A stretch of DNA of 64,000 nt. It comes from Comamonadaceae bacterium OTU4NAUVB1. GTDB lineage: Bacteria; Pseudomonadota; Gammaproteobacteria; Burkholderiales; Burkholderiaceae_C. The position numbers and the translations under genes were made by a program. The notes below the pieces were generated by a model. That model saw only the letters and a list, made by a program, of their open reading frames with translations. It was not told where the DNA came from and ran no database searches. The DNA is taken from assembly GCA_024372625.1 (NCBI GenBank), contig CP099607.1:310001-374000 (forward strand). Reading direction: 5' to 3'. This document shows, one piece after another, positions 52,520 to 62,069 of this stretch. Position 1 is the stretch's first letter; every line of letters begins with the position of its first letter.

Positions 52520-53488
52520 TCAGTACTTCCGCTTCGGGAACTCGGCCGCCGCCGTCTCCATCGGGAAGATGCCTTCCTCGGTCAGGATGCGCTTGGGCAC
52601 CGGCTTGCCCGCCAGGATGTCCTTGACGGCGGTCATCAGCTGCGGGCCGAGCAGCGGGCTGCATTCGACCGACACGTTGAGCTTGCCGGCCATCATGGCC
52701 TGGAAGGCGCCCTTGACGCCGTCGATCGAGACGATGGTGATGTCCTGCGCCGGCTTGAGCCCGGCCTCCTCGATGGCCTGGATGGCGCCGATGGCCATGT
52801 CGTCGTTGTGCGCGTAGAGGACGTTGATGTTCTTCCCCTCGGCCTTCAGGAAGGCTTCCATCACCTCCTTGCCCTTGGCGCGCGTGAAATCCCCGGTCTG
52901 CGATCGCACGATCTTGAATTTCGGATCGGCCTTGACGATCTCCTCGAAGCCCTTCTTGCGGTCGATGGCCGGCGCCGAGCCCACCGTGCCCTGCAGTTCG
53001 ACGATGCGTACCTCGCCGGTCTTGCCCTTCATGCGCTCGACCAGCCAGCGCCCGGCCTTGCGGCCCTCCTCGACGAAGTCCGAGCCCATGAACGTGACGT
53101 AGAGCGAGGTGTCCTTGGCGTTGACGGCGCGGTCGGTCAGCACCACCGGGATCTTCGCCGCCTGGGCCTCGCGCAGCACGTTGTCCCAGCCCGACTCCAC
53201 GACCGGCGAGAAGGCGATCACGTCGACCTTCTGCGCGATGAAGGCGCGCAGCGCCTTGATCTGGTTCTCCTGCTTCTGCTGGGCGTCGGAGAACTTCAGC
53301 TCGATGCCCGCGTCCTTCGCCGCCGACTTGATCGACTCCGTGTTGGCGGTGCGCCATTCGCTCTCCGCGCCGACCTGGCTGAAGCCGAGCACGATCTTCT
53401 TCTGCGCGAAGGCGAAGCCCGGCAGGAGGGCCGACGCGCCCAGCGTCGTGGCGGCCGCGGCGATGAGGTGTCTGCGATGGGTGTCCAT
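52520..53488 (-). CDS. Periplasmic sugar-binding protein, YtfQ-like
   Basis: A 322-residue secreted binding protein of the ribose/galactofuranose type. Signal peptide about 1-29 (MDTHRRHLIAAAATTLGASALLPGFAFAQ). Then KKIVLGFSQVGAESEWRTANTESIK, VDVIAFSPVVESGWDNVL, LTDRAVNAKDTSLYVTFMGSDFVEEGRKAGRWLV and YAHNDDMAIGAIQAIEEAG, with the charged and aromatic residues of the YtfQ pocket. AGGAG sits 8 nt before the ATG at 53488. First gene of the sugar operon, divergent from the LysR gene with a shared operator region. Confidence 0.92.
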   Translation of the reverse strand: MDTHRRHLIAAAATTLGASALLPGFAFAQKKIVLGFSQVGAESEWRTANTESIKSAAKDAGIELKFSDAQQKQENQIKALRAFIAQKVDVIAFSPVVESGWDNVLREAQAAKIPVVLTDRAVNAKDTSLYVTFMGSDFVEEGRKAGRWLVERMKGKTGEVRIVELQGTVGSAPAIDRKKGFEEIVKADPKFKIVRSQTGDFTRAKGKEVMEAFLKAEGKNINVLYAHNDDMAIGAIQAIEEAGLKPAQDITIVSIDGVKGAFQAMMAGKLNVSVECSPLLGPQLMTAVKDILAGKPVPKRILTEEGIFPMETAAAEFPKRKY

Positions 53489-53568
53489 GGGTCGGTCTCC
53501 TGTGGCCGCGTCGGCGGCGCTGTTGTTGTCGGCGGAACTCGGTGGGCAGTGTAAGAATGGAATTGGCA

Positions 53569-53592
53569 TTGATCAAATATCTTTTTGATCAA
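53569..53592. promoter_or_regulatory. Twin palindromic boxes in the importer/regulator promoter
   Basis: The self-complementary 8-mer TTGATCAA occurs twice, at 53569-53576 and 53585-53592, with 16 bp between centres, in an AT-rich 25-bp island between the binding-protein and LysR genes. A likely operator of the adjacent LysR regulator. Confidence 0.5.
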
Positions 53593-53626
53593 AACAGATA
53601 TCGATCCACGCATCCACGCAAACCCC

Positions 53627-54595
53627 ATGTCCGCACCAACCGACAACATTCACTGGTTCCTCCGGGCGCGCCTGAAGACGCGCCAGCTGCTGCTGCTCTC
53701 GGCCCTGGCCGACGAGGGCAACATCCACGGCGCCGCCCGGGTGCTGCACATGACGCAGCCCGCCGCCTCCAAGCTGCTCAAGGACCTCGAGGACGCGCTG
53801 GAGGTGCCGCTGTTCGAGCGCCTGCCGCGCGGCATGCGCCCGACCTGGTACGGCGAGACCATGATCCGCCACGCGCGCGAGGCGCTCGCCAGCCTGAACA
53901 TGGCGCACGAGGAACTGACCGCGCTCAAGTCCGGGCGCTTCGGCCAGGTGGGGGTGGGGGCCATCACCTCGCCGGCGCTGGCCCTGCTGCCGCCGGCCGT
54001 CGCCCTGGTCAAGCGCGAGCAGCCGAGCCTGCGCGTGGTGCTGGAGATCGAGACCAGCCCGGTGCTGATCGAGCGGCTGCGCCAGGGACGCCTGGACATC
54101 CTGGTCGCGCGCTTCCTGGGCGAGGAGGACAAGGCCAACCTGCGCTACGAGCCGCTCACGGGCGAGCCGGTGTGCGCGGTGGCGCGCCCGGGCCATCCGC
54201 TCGCCGGCCAGAGCGGGCTGGCGCTGCGCGACGTCGTCGGCGCGAGCTGGATCGTGCCGCCGGCGGGCAGCGTGCTGCGCCACCGCTTCGACCTGATGTT
54301 CCAGGAGGCGGCCCTCACGCCGCCGTTCAACGTCGTGGAGTCCGCCGCGCTGCTGTTCATCACGCGCATGCTCCAGCAGAGCGACATGCTGTGCGTGATG
54401 GCCGCCGAGGTCGCGCGCTACTACGCCTCGCACGGCATCCTGGAGATCCTGCCGCTCGCCATGCCCTGCCACATGGACGACTTCGGCTTCATCACCCGCA
54501 CCGACCGGGTGCTGTCGCCCGGCGCGGCGCTGCTGCTGCAGGCGCTCCGGACGGCCAGCCTGCCGGTCTACGGCCGGCGGCCCGAGCCGGCCTGA
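53627..54595 (+). CDS. LysR-family regulator, GbpR-like
   Basis: A 322-residue LysR regulator with helix-turn-helix NIHGAARVLHMTQPAASKLLKDLEDAL and effector-domain motifs GAITSPALALLPPAV, GRLDILVARFLGEED and GASWIVPPAGSVLRHRFDLMF. It resembles the GbpR/galactose-binding-protein-regulator branch, which controls sugar importers and oxidative sugar pathways in alpha- and betaproteobacteria. The ATG at 53627 was chosen; a TTG at 53585 in frame lies inside the proposed operator. Divergent from the importer operon, which it likely controls in response to the sugar or a pathway intermediate. Confidence 0.85.
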   Translation: MSAPTDNIHWFLRARLKTRQLLLLSALADEGNIHGAARVLHMTQPAASKLLKDLEDALEVPLFERLPRGMRPTWYGETMIRHAREALASLNMAHEELTALKSGRFGQVGVGAITSPALALLPPAVALVKREQPSLRVVLEIETSPVLIERLRQGRLDILVARFLGEEDKANLRYEPLTGEPVCAVARPGHPLAGQSGLALRDVVGASWIVPPAGSVLRHRFDLMFQEAALTPPFNVVESAALLFITRMLQQSDMLCVMAAEVARYYASHGILEILPLAMPCHMDDFGFITRTDRVLSPGAALLLQALRTASLPVYGRRPEPA

Positions 54596-54616
54596 ATCCC
54601 GGCCGGCGCCCGGCGC

Positions 54617-55435
54617 CTAGACCCAGCCGGCGTCGACCGTGAACTCCTGCGCCGTGCACATCGCCGCGTCGTCGGAGGCCAGGAACAGCACCATGCGCGC
54701 GATGTCGTGCGGCTGCAGCTTGTCGGGCAGGCACTGGTTGCGCTGCAGTTCGCGCTCGCCCTCCTCGTCGAGCCACAACGCGATCTGGCGCTCGGTCATG
54801 ACCCAGCCGGGCGAGACCGTGTTGATGCGGATGCGGTCGCGTCCCAGCGTGCGCGCCAGCCCGCGCGTGAGGCCGTTGACCGACGACTTGGCGATGGCGT
54901 AGCACGGGTAGCCCGCGCCCTTGCCCTGCCAGCCGGTCGAGCCCAGGTTGATCACCGACCCCGCGCCCCGCCGGCGCATGCCCGCCACCACCGCCTGGAT
55001 GGCGAAGAAGGCCGGCCGCTCGTTGATGGCCATGCGGTCGTCGTAGTAGCCGGGCGTGACCGATTCGAGCGTGTGGCGGTCGTCGCTCGCCACGTTGTTG
55101 ACCAGCACGGCGAAGTCGCCGAGCGCCTCGGCCGCCTCCGCGATCGCGGCCTGCAGCGCCGCGACGTCGCGCACGTCGCACGCGCGCCACCACGGCGCGG
55201 GGTCGCCGGCGGCCTCGACGGCGGCGGCGAGCGCGCGGCTGGGCGCCTCGGCGATGTCGACGAAGGCGACCCGCGCGCCCTGCGCGGCGAACGCCCGCAC
55301 GATCGCCGCGCCGATGCCGCTGCCCCCGCCGGTGACGAAGACCGCGCGGCCGCGCAGGCTCGGATGGGTGGCGGAAGGGGAAGGCGCGTCGCCCGCGCCG
55401 GCGCCGGTGGCTCCGGGCGTTGTCTCTTCGTTCAT
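54617..55435 (-). CDS. SDR-family aldose 1-dehydrogenase (putative)
   Basis: A 272-residue short-chain dehydrogenase. It has the NAD(P)-binding TGGGSGIG at about 35-42, Asp in FVDIAE (NAD preference), NNVAS, catalytic Ser in NLGSTGW and the YAIAK Tyr-Lys pair, then PGWVMTERQ. Next to an SMP-30 lactonase, an aldose epimerase and a sugar-acid dehydratase, the likely job is oxidation of an aldose (L-arabinose, D-galactose or L-fucose) to its lactone. The Ala/Gly-rich first 25 residues are an N-terminal extension. Divergent from the lactonase gene, convergent with the GbpR-like gene. Confidence 0.82.
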   Translation of the reverse strand: MNEETTPGATGAGAGDAPSPSATHPSLRGRAVFVTGGGSGIGAAIVRAFAAQGARVAFVDIAEAPSRALAAAVEAAGDPAPWWRACDVRDVAALQAAIAEAAEALGDFAVLVNNVASDDRHTLESVTPGYYDDRMAINERPAFFAIQAVVAGMRRRGAGSVINLGSTGWQGKGAGYPCYAIAKSSVNGLTRGLARTLGRDRIRINTVSPGWVMTERQIALWLDEEGERELQRNQCLPDKLQPHDIARMVLFLASDDAAMCTAQEFTVDAGWV

Positions 55436-55446
55436 TGCAAACCTTG

Positions 55447-55486
55447 TATTGATATATATTGAAAACGCTTCTTTTCATTATCAATA
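55447..55486. promoter_or_regulatory. Nested inverted repeats in the dehydrogenase/lactonase divergent promoter
   Basis: Outer arms TATTGATA (55447-55454) and TATCAATA (55479-55486) enclose a second perfect repeat TGAAAA (55460-55465), 6-nt spacer, TTTTCA (55472-55477). The region is AT-rich in a GC-rich genome and lies between two divergent sugar-pathway genes, so it is a likely operator. Confidence 0.5.
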
Positions 55487-55546
55487 TGCCTTGATACGAT
55501 CCGACGCGTCAAGCGACTCCTCCGGCGCCCCCCGCCGACACGCCCC

Positions 55547-56509
55547 GTGAACACAGACCGCGCCGCGCCGCCCGCTCCCCTCCCCCTCGGCCCGCCGCGC
55601 TGCGTGTGGGACGCCGGCGCCCTGCTCGGTGAAGGCGCCCTGTGGTCGCCCCGGCTGCAGGCGCTGTGGTGGGTCGACATCCTCGGCCGGCGGCTGCATC
55701 GCCTGCGGCCGGCCGACGGGGACCGCGCCAGCTGGACCTTCGACGAGGAGATCTCGGCGGTGGCCGAGTTCGCCGACGACGCGGCGGGGGCGGGGCGGGA
55801 CGGCCGCGCGGCCGCGCCGGGCCTGCTGCTGGTCACGCTGCGGCGCGGCTTCGCCACCTTCGACCCGGCGACCGGCGAGACGCGCTACCGCCACCGGCCG
55901 GACGAGCCCGCCACCAACCGCTTCAACGACGGCAGGTGCGACGCGCGCGGCCGCTTCTGGGGCGGCACCATGGACTTCGACTGCGTGGCGCCCGCCGGCG
56001 CGCTCTACCGCCACGACCCCGACGGCGCCACCACCCGCCACGACGCCGGCTTCGCCGTCACCAACGGCCCGACGTGGTCGGCCGACGGCGCCACGATGTA
56101 CTTCAACGACACGGTGCGCGGCACCGTGCTGGCCTACGACTTCGACGCCGTCGCCGGCACCCTGTCGAACCGCCGGCCCTGGCTGCGCCTGCCGCGCGGC
56201 GACGGCCTGCCCGACGGCATGACGACCGACGCGGCCGGCCGCGTGTGGATCGCGCGCTGGGGCGCCGGCTGCGTGAGCTGCCACGACCCGGTCAGCGCCT
56301 CCGAGCTGGGCCGCATCGCGCTGCCGGCACGCCAGATCACCAGTTGCGCCTTCGGCGGCCCCGACCTGCGCACGCTCTACGTCACCAGCGCCGCCACCGG
56401 GCTGGACGCCGCCGACCGCGCGGCGCAACCGCTCGCGGGCGGCCTCTTCGCCATCGAGCTCGACGGCCCCGGCCGGCCGGCCCACCGCTTCGGACCCCAC
56501 GCCCCATGA
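55547..56509 (+). CDS. SMP-30-family sugar lactonase (L-arabinolactonase-like)
   Basis: A 320-residue beta-propeller lactonase. Family residues are in LLGEGALWSPRLQALWWVDILG (metal Glu), PATNRFNDGRCDARGRFWGGTMDF (metal Asn; the RFNDG/RFWAGTM pattern typical of sugar lactonases), VTNGPTWSADGATMYFNDT (Asn) and LPDGMTTDAAGRVWIARWG (metal Asp). It opens an aldonolactone to the aldonate. The start is GTG at 55547; no nearby ATG preserves the family N-terminus. A Gly/Arg/Ala insertion (AGAGRDGRAAAPG) interrupts one propeller loop. Stop overlaps the epimerase ATG by 4 bp. Confidence 0.88.
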   Translation: MNTDRAAPPAPLPLGPPRCVWDAGALLGEGALWSPRLQALWWVDILGRRLHRLRPADGDRASWTFDEEISAVAEFADDAAGAGRDGRAAAPGLLLVTLRRGFATFDPATGETRYRHRPDEPATNRFNDGRCDARGRFWGGTMDFDCVAPAGALYRHDPDGATTRHDAGFAVTNGPTWSADGATMYFNDTVRGTVLAYDFDAVAGTLSNRRPWLRLPRGDGLPDGMTTDAAGRVWIARWGAGCVSCHDPVSASELGRIALPARQITSCAFGGPDLRTLYVTSAATGLDAADRAAQPLAGGLFAIELDGPGRPAHRFGPHAP

Positions 56510-57435
56510 CCTCCCCGACGACCCATCCTGTCACCTGGCTGCGGCACGCCGGCCAGCGGCTCGGCCTCGTGCCCACGCTCGGCGGCGGGGTCGCCGCCTG
56601 GGTCCGCGAGGCGGCCGACGGCGGCGCGCCGCTGGACCTCTGGCGGCCCTGGGACGGCGTCACGCCCGACCGCTACCGGCTGGCCTCGTTCGCGATGGTG
56701 CCGTGGTCCAACCGCATCGGCGGCGGCGGCTTCGCGCACGACGGCGCGTTCCATCCCATGCGCCCGAACCGCGCGGGCGAGCCCTACCCGATCCACGGCG
56801 ACGGCTGGCTGCAGCCGTGGACGCTCGCGCAGCCGGACGACGACACGATGGTCATGGCGCTGGCCTCGCGCCGCTTCGACGGCAACCCCCACGACTACGA
56901 CGCGGTGCAGACCTTCCGCCTGGTCGAGGGCGGGCTCGACCAGCGCGTGGAAGTCACCCACCGGGGCGCCGACCCGCTGCCCTACGGCCTGGGCCTGCAC
57001 CCCTGGTTCCCGCGCACCGCGGCCACGCGCGTGCGGGCGCCGGTGCGCGGCGTCTGGCGATGCGGCGCCGACCCGATGCCGACCGGGCACACGCGCGAGC
57101 TGCCCGAGGGCTGGACGCTGGACGCCGGCATGTCGGCCTGGGGCGGGCTGATCGACAACGGCTTCACCGGCTGGGACGGCCACGCGCACGTCGACTGGCC
57201 CGAGCACCGGCTGCGGCTGCGCGTCGCGCAGCGCGCGCCGGCCCTCGGCGGCGGCGCCGTCGCCACCGAAGGTTTCTGCCTGGTCTACCGGCCACCGGAG
57301 GGACCGGCCTTCTGCTTCGAACCGATCACCCATCCCATCGACGCCTTCCACCTGCCGGGACGGCCCGGCCTGCGCGTGCTGGCCACGGGCGAGTCGATGC
57401 GGCTGGACGTCGCCTGGCGCTTCGAGGCGCTCTAG
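56506..57435 (+). CDS. Aldose 1-epimerase family protein
   Basis: A 309-residue mutarotase-type protein. Visible family elements: VPWSNRIGGGGFAHDG, PYPIHGDGWLQPW (catalytic His), YGLGLHPWFPR (second His), and FCLVYRPPEGPAFCFEPITHPIDAF with the catalytic Glu near FEPIT. It interconverts the alpha and beta anomers of an aldose so the dehydrogenase gets its preferred form. Coupled to the lactonase by ATGA overlap, so it belongs to the same sugar pathway. A hairpin overlapping the stop codon ends the unit. Confidence 0.88.
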   Translation: MTSPTTHPVTWLRHAGQRLGLVPTLGGGVAAWVREAADGGAPLDLWRPWDGVTPDRYRLASFAMVPWSNRIGGGGFAHDGAFHPMRPNRAGEPYPIHGDGWLQPWTLAQPDDDTMVMALASRRFDGNPHDYDAVQTFRLVEGGLDQRVEVTHRGADPLPYGLGLHPWFPRTAATRVRAPVRGVWRCGADPMPTGHTRELPEGWTLDAGMSAWGGLIDNGFTGWDGHAHVDWPEHRLRLRVAQRAPALGGGAVATEGFCLVYRPPEGPAFCFEPITHPIDAFHLPGRPGLRVLATGESMRLDVAWRFEAL

Positions 57436-57459
57436 GCGGGCCGCGCCGGGCCGCCCGCC
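57435..57459. terminator. Hairpin between convergent epimerase and hypothetical genes
   Basis: GGCGGGC (57435-57441, starting at the last base of the epimerase stop) and GCCCGCC (57453-57459) with an 11-nt loop fill the gap between two convergent stops. Confidence 0.5.
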
Positions 57460-57460
57460 C

Positions 57461-57700
57461 TCAGTCCTCCAGGTCGAAGCGCATCTGCAGCTGCCGCACG
57501 ATGCGCGCGATGTCGGTGCGGTAGCGCCCGGGGTCGCTCACGACGCGCACGGTCCAGTTCGGGCCGCCCTCCTCGGCCTCGATGCCCACGACGCCGCCCG
57601 CGTGCACGTCGGTGGACCGGCCCCGCAGTTCGGGGATGGCCTCGATGCGTTCGATCAGCAGGGCCTGTAGTTCGGCGGCGGTGCGGGTGGGTCGGTTCAT
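57461..57700 (-). CDS. Small conserved-looking hypothetical protein
   Basis: A 79-residue soluble protein: an N-terminal helix (TAAELQALLIERIEAIPELRG), a beta-hairpin-like middle (HAGGVVGIEAEEGGPNWTVRVV) and a C-terminal helix (YRTDIARIVRQLQMRFDLED). I recall similar short proteins in Burkholderiales but cannot name a family or function. No membrane segment. It is convergent with the epimerase and lies 25 bp downstream-strand of kdpE, so it could be the last gene of the kdp transcript. Confidence 0.6.
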   Translation of the reverse strand: MNRPTRTAAELQALLIERIEAIPELRGRSTDVHAGGVVGIEAEEGGPNWTVRVVSDPGRYRTDIARIVRQLQMRFDLED

Positions 57701-57725
57701 GGACGCGGGGGTGGTGCGGGGACGC

Positions 57726-58426
<701 letters not shown>

Positions 58427-58430
<4 letters not shown>

Positions 58431-61279
58431 GGGGCCGCTCCAGGGGGCCGGGCCGTCACCGCCGCCCCGGACGGCTCGGCCGTCTCGGCCGGCTCCGGGA
58501 CGCCGGGCGGCGCGCGGCGCGGCAGGACGAGGGTGAATTCCGCGCCGCCGTGCGCGCCGTCGGCCGCCGCGATCGTGCCGCCGTGCGCCTGGACGATCGC
58601 CTTGCAGATGGCCAGGCCGAGGCCGACGCCCGGCGTGGCCGATTCGGCCTGGCCGCGCGTGAACTTGTCGAACAGGGCGTGCGCGCGGCCGCGCATCGAC
58701 GGCGGCAGTCCGGGGCCGTGGTCGCGCACCGCGACCACCAGGGCGGCGTCGGTGGCGTGCGCCGCGATCACGATCGGCGGCGCGCCGTACTTCGCGGCGT
58801 TCTCCAGCAGGTTGACCAGCACGCGCTCCATCAGCACGGCGTCGAACTCCACCAGCGGCAGGTCGGGCGCGAGGTCGGTCGCCACCACGCGCTCGCCGAG
58901 CGCGGGACGCGCCACGCGGATCGCCGCGCCGACCACCTCCTCCACCGACTGCCATTCGCGCCGGAGCGCCACGGCGGCGCCGCCGCCGGCCTCCAGGCGC
59001 GCCATGTCCAGCAGGTTGCCCACCAGCGCATGCAGGGCGCGCGCCTGCGCCACGATGGCGCGCGCCGTCTCCGCGCGCGCGCGGTCGGCCGGCGACCCGG
59101 CCGTCTCCGTTTCCGGTGCCTGCAGCGAGTCGGCCAGCCCGACGAGCGCGGTCAGCGGCGTGCGCACGTCGTGCGAGATCGCCGCGAGCAGCGTGTTGCG
59201 CAGCGACTCCGATTCCATCTCCACCACCGCCCGCTGCGCCACCTCGACGTAGTGGACGCGTTCCAGCGCGATGGCGATCTGGCGCGCGAGCGTCTCCAGC
59301 TGCCGCGCCTGCTCCGGGATGCGCAGCCAGCGCGGCCGCGCCGGGCGCAGCGCCAGCACGCCGCGCACCCGCATCGGCGCGGCGAGCGGCACGCAGTGCC
59401 ACGGCTGCGCGGCGAGCGTGGCGGTGCCCAGGCCGGCGCTGCGGCCCTGGGCGAAGGCCCATTCGGCCACGCCCATGTCGAAGCCCTCGGGCAGCGGCTC
59501 GGGTGGCACGAGGCGATCGGCCGCGTCGGCCACCAGCACCCGCGCCGCGCCGCCGAAGTGGCGCTGCACGGCCGCCGCGCCCAGCGCCGCCACCTGCGCG
59601 TGTTCCAGCGCGCCGGACAGTTCGCGCGTCAGCTCGAACAGCGACTGCGCGCGCCGCTCGCGGCTCGCCGACACGCGCGCGGTGAAGCGCAAGCCGGCGG
59701 TGAGCTGGCCCACCAGCAGCCCGACGGCGAGCATGACGGCGAAGGTCACGAGGTACTGCACGTCGCTGATGGCGAAGGACCAGCGCGGCGTGACGAAGAA
59801 GAAGTCGAAGGCGGCCACGTCGAGCAGCGCCGCCAGCGCCGCCGGCCCGCGCCCGAAGCGCATCGCGATGCCGACCACGCCCAGCAGGAACAGCATGACG
59901 ATGTTGACCTCCTCCAGCACGCCCGACAGCGGCGTGGCGACCAGCGTCACGGCGACGGCGGCGACCACCGCCCAGACGTGGCCGTGCCTGCGCCCGGACG
60001 CGCCGTCGGCGGCGTCGGCGCCGTCCGTGTCCCCTCCGGGCGCGTCGGGCGCGTCCTCCGGCGCGCCCGTGCGGCGGCCGGCGAGCCGGCGCGCGTCCGG
60101 CGCCGTGGCGGCCTCCACGATGTCGAGCGACGGCGCGCGGCGCGCCAGCGCGCGGGCGAGCGACGCCCGGGGCCAGGCGCGGCGCCAGCCGGTCGCCGCG
60201 CCGGGCCGTCCGATCACCAGCGTGGCGCAGTTCAGGCGCCGGGCCTCGGCGGCCAGGGCGCGGGCCACGTCGGCCCCGGTCAGCACCGCCGTCGCCGCGC
60301 CCAGCTCGCCCGCGAGTTCGAGCACCGCCAGGATGCGGTCGCGCCGCCACGCCGGCAGGCGCTGCAGGGCGGGCGTCTCCACGTAGGCCGCGTGCCAGCG
60401 CACGTTGAGCCGCGCGGCCAGGCGGGCGGCCGCGCGCACGGTCTGCGCCGCGTCCTCGCGCGGGCCGACGCACGCCAGGATCGCGCCGGAGGTGTCCCAG
60501 GCCTGCAGGCCGCCCTCGCCGGCCCCGTCCCCGGACGCGCTGCCGGACTGCGCCACGCGCCAGCCGCGCATGTCGTCCTCCACGTGCTCGGCGGTACGCC
60601 GCAGGGCGATCTCGCGCAGCGCGATCAGGTTGCCCTTGCGGAAGAAGTTGCGCGCCGCCCGCTCGGCCTGCGCCGGCAGGTAGACCTTGCCGGCCGCCAG
60701 CCTCGCAGTGAGCTCGTCGGGCGTGACGTCGACCAGCACCACCTCGTCGGCCTCGTCGAGCACGCGGTCGGGCACCGTCTCCTGGACGCGCACGCCGGTG
60801 ATGGCGCCGATGGTGCCGTTCAGGCCCTCCAGGTGCTGCACGTTGAGCGCCGACCATACCTCGATGCCGGCGTCGAGCAGCTCGCGCACGTCCTGCCAGC
60901 GCTTGGCATGGCGCGAGCCCGGCGCATTCGAATGCGCCAGCTCGTCGACCAGCAGCACCTCGGGCCGGCGCGCCAGCGCGGCGTCGAGGTCGAACTCGCC
61001 CAGCGCGTGGCCGCGCCGCGCGACCTCCCGCAGCGGCAGCCGCGCCAGGCCCTCGAGCAGGGCGGCGGTCTCGGCGCGGCCGTGCGTCTCGACCACCCCG
61101 ATCAGCACGTCGCGGCCGGCGGCGTGCTCGCGGCGGGCGGCGACGAGCATCGCCCAGGTCTTGCCGACACCGGCGTTGGCGCCGAAGTAGATGCGCAGGC
61201 GGCCCCGCGCGGCGCGCGCCGTCTCGCCGCGCCACTGGGCGAGCAGCGCGTCGGGGTCGGGGCGGAGGGGTTCGGGCAT
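58427..61279 (-). CDS. kdpD: Sensor histidine kinase of the Kdp potassium system
   Basis: A 950-residue kinase with the full KdpD layout. The N-terminal KdpD domain has Walker A GANAGVGKTWAML and DELAHSNAPGSRHAKRWQDV. A universal-stress-protein-like domain follows (about 255-375), then a linker rich in Ala/Gly/Asp, four membrane helices (about 425-525), a GAF-like domain, the phosphoacceptor His in AAISHDVRTPLTAL and the ATPase motifs LLENAAKYG, DHGPGLP and GVGLGLAICKA. It senses low K+ or osmotic stress and phosphorylates KdpE. The linker before the first helix (ASGRRHGHVW preceded by an acidic Ala/Asp stretch) is longer than in E. coli. Confidence 0.96.
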
Positions 61280-61294
61280 GGGACGGACGGACGG

Positions 61295-61447
61295 TCAGGG
61301 CGCGCGCGGGCGGCGCGCGCCGGCCGAGCGTACCGCGCCGTGCCGATGCCGGCGCACCGTGCGCCGCAGCACGAACCACGCGAAGCCCAACGGCAGGCAG
61401 AAGGTCGCGCACGCGCAGAGCACGCGGAGCAGGTCGAGGCGGTCCAT
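61295..61447 (-). CDS. Possible 50-residue membrane peptide between kdpC and kdpD
   Basis: An ATG-started frame of 50 residues with one hydrophobic segment (LLRVLCACATFCLPLGFAWFVLRRT, shown here only as positions about 6-30) and a basic, Arg-rich tail. It fills the otherwise empty 180 bp between kdpC and kdpD and lies 12 bp after the kdpC stop. It is not KdpF, which is encoded ahead of kdpA. No ribosome-binding site is obvious, so it may be chance. Confidence 0.35.
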   Translation of the reverse strand: MDRLDLLRVLCACATFCLPLGFAWFVLRRTVRRHRHGAVRSAGARRPRAP

Positions 61448-61459
61448 GCGCCCGGTCCC

Positions 61460-62032
61460 TCAGCGCAGGGCGTCGAGCGCCAGGTTCAGCGCCAGCACGT
61501 TGACGCGGGGCTCGCCCAGCACGCCGGCCCAGCGCGGCTCGGTCCCGCGCTCGACCAGCGCCGCGACCCGCTCCACCGGCAGGCCCCGCGCACGGGCGAC
61601 GCGGGCGATCTGGTAGCGCGCGGCGGCCGGGCTGATGTCCGGGTCCAGCCCGCTCGCCGAGGTCGTCACCAGGTCCACCGGCACCGGCGCCGTGTTGCCC
61701 GGATCGGCCGCACGCAGCGCCGCGACGCGGCCTCGCACGGCCTCCACCAGCGCCGGGTTGAGCGGCCCCAGGTTGGCGCCGCCGGACGCGTTCGCGTCGT
61801 AGGGCGCCGGCGCCGTCGCCGAGGGCCGGCCCCAGAAGTGCCGGGGCTCGGTGAACGACTGGCCGATCAGGCGCGAGCCGACGACGCGGCCGTCGCGCTC
61901 GATCAGGCTGCCGGCGGCCTGGGCGGGGAAGGCGGCGCGCGCGACACCCGCGACGGCCAGCGGATAGAGCAGGCCGGTGAGCGCGCTGAACAGCGCGAGC
62001 AGCACGAGCGCGGGACGGAGGATGGAGGTCAT
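61460..62032 (-). CDS. kdpC: Potassium-transporting ATPase subunit C
   Basis: A 190-residue subunit with one N-terminal membrane helix (about 6-28, with [13 protein letters not shown]) and a periplasmic domain. Conserved pieces are [55 protein letters not shown] and the C-terminal [14 protein letters not shown]. KdpC stabilises the KdpFABC complex and aids ATP use. Starts 37 bp after the kdpB stop, same strand. Confidence 0.95.
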   Translation of the reverse strand: MTSILRPALVLLALFSALTGLLYPLAVAGVARAAFPAQAAGSLIERDGRVVGSRLIGQSFTEPRHFWGRPSATAPAPYDANASGGANLGPLNPALVEAVRGRVAALRAADPGNTAPVPVDLVTTSASGLDPDISPAAARYQIARVARARGLPVERVAALVERGTEPRWAGVLGEPRVNVLALNLALDALR

Positions 62033-62069
62033 GGCGTGGAGGTTCCGGTGGGAGGGGCGGGTCGCGGGC

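Noticed and set aside
55460..55477. Inner repeat TGAAAA-N6-TTTTCA as a LacI/CcpA-type operator.
   Set aside because: The full catabolite-element consensus does not fit at the right half, and no LacI-family gene is nearby; kept only as an inverted repeat.
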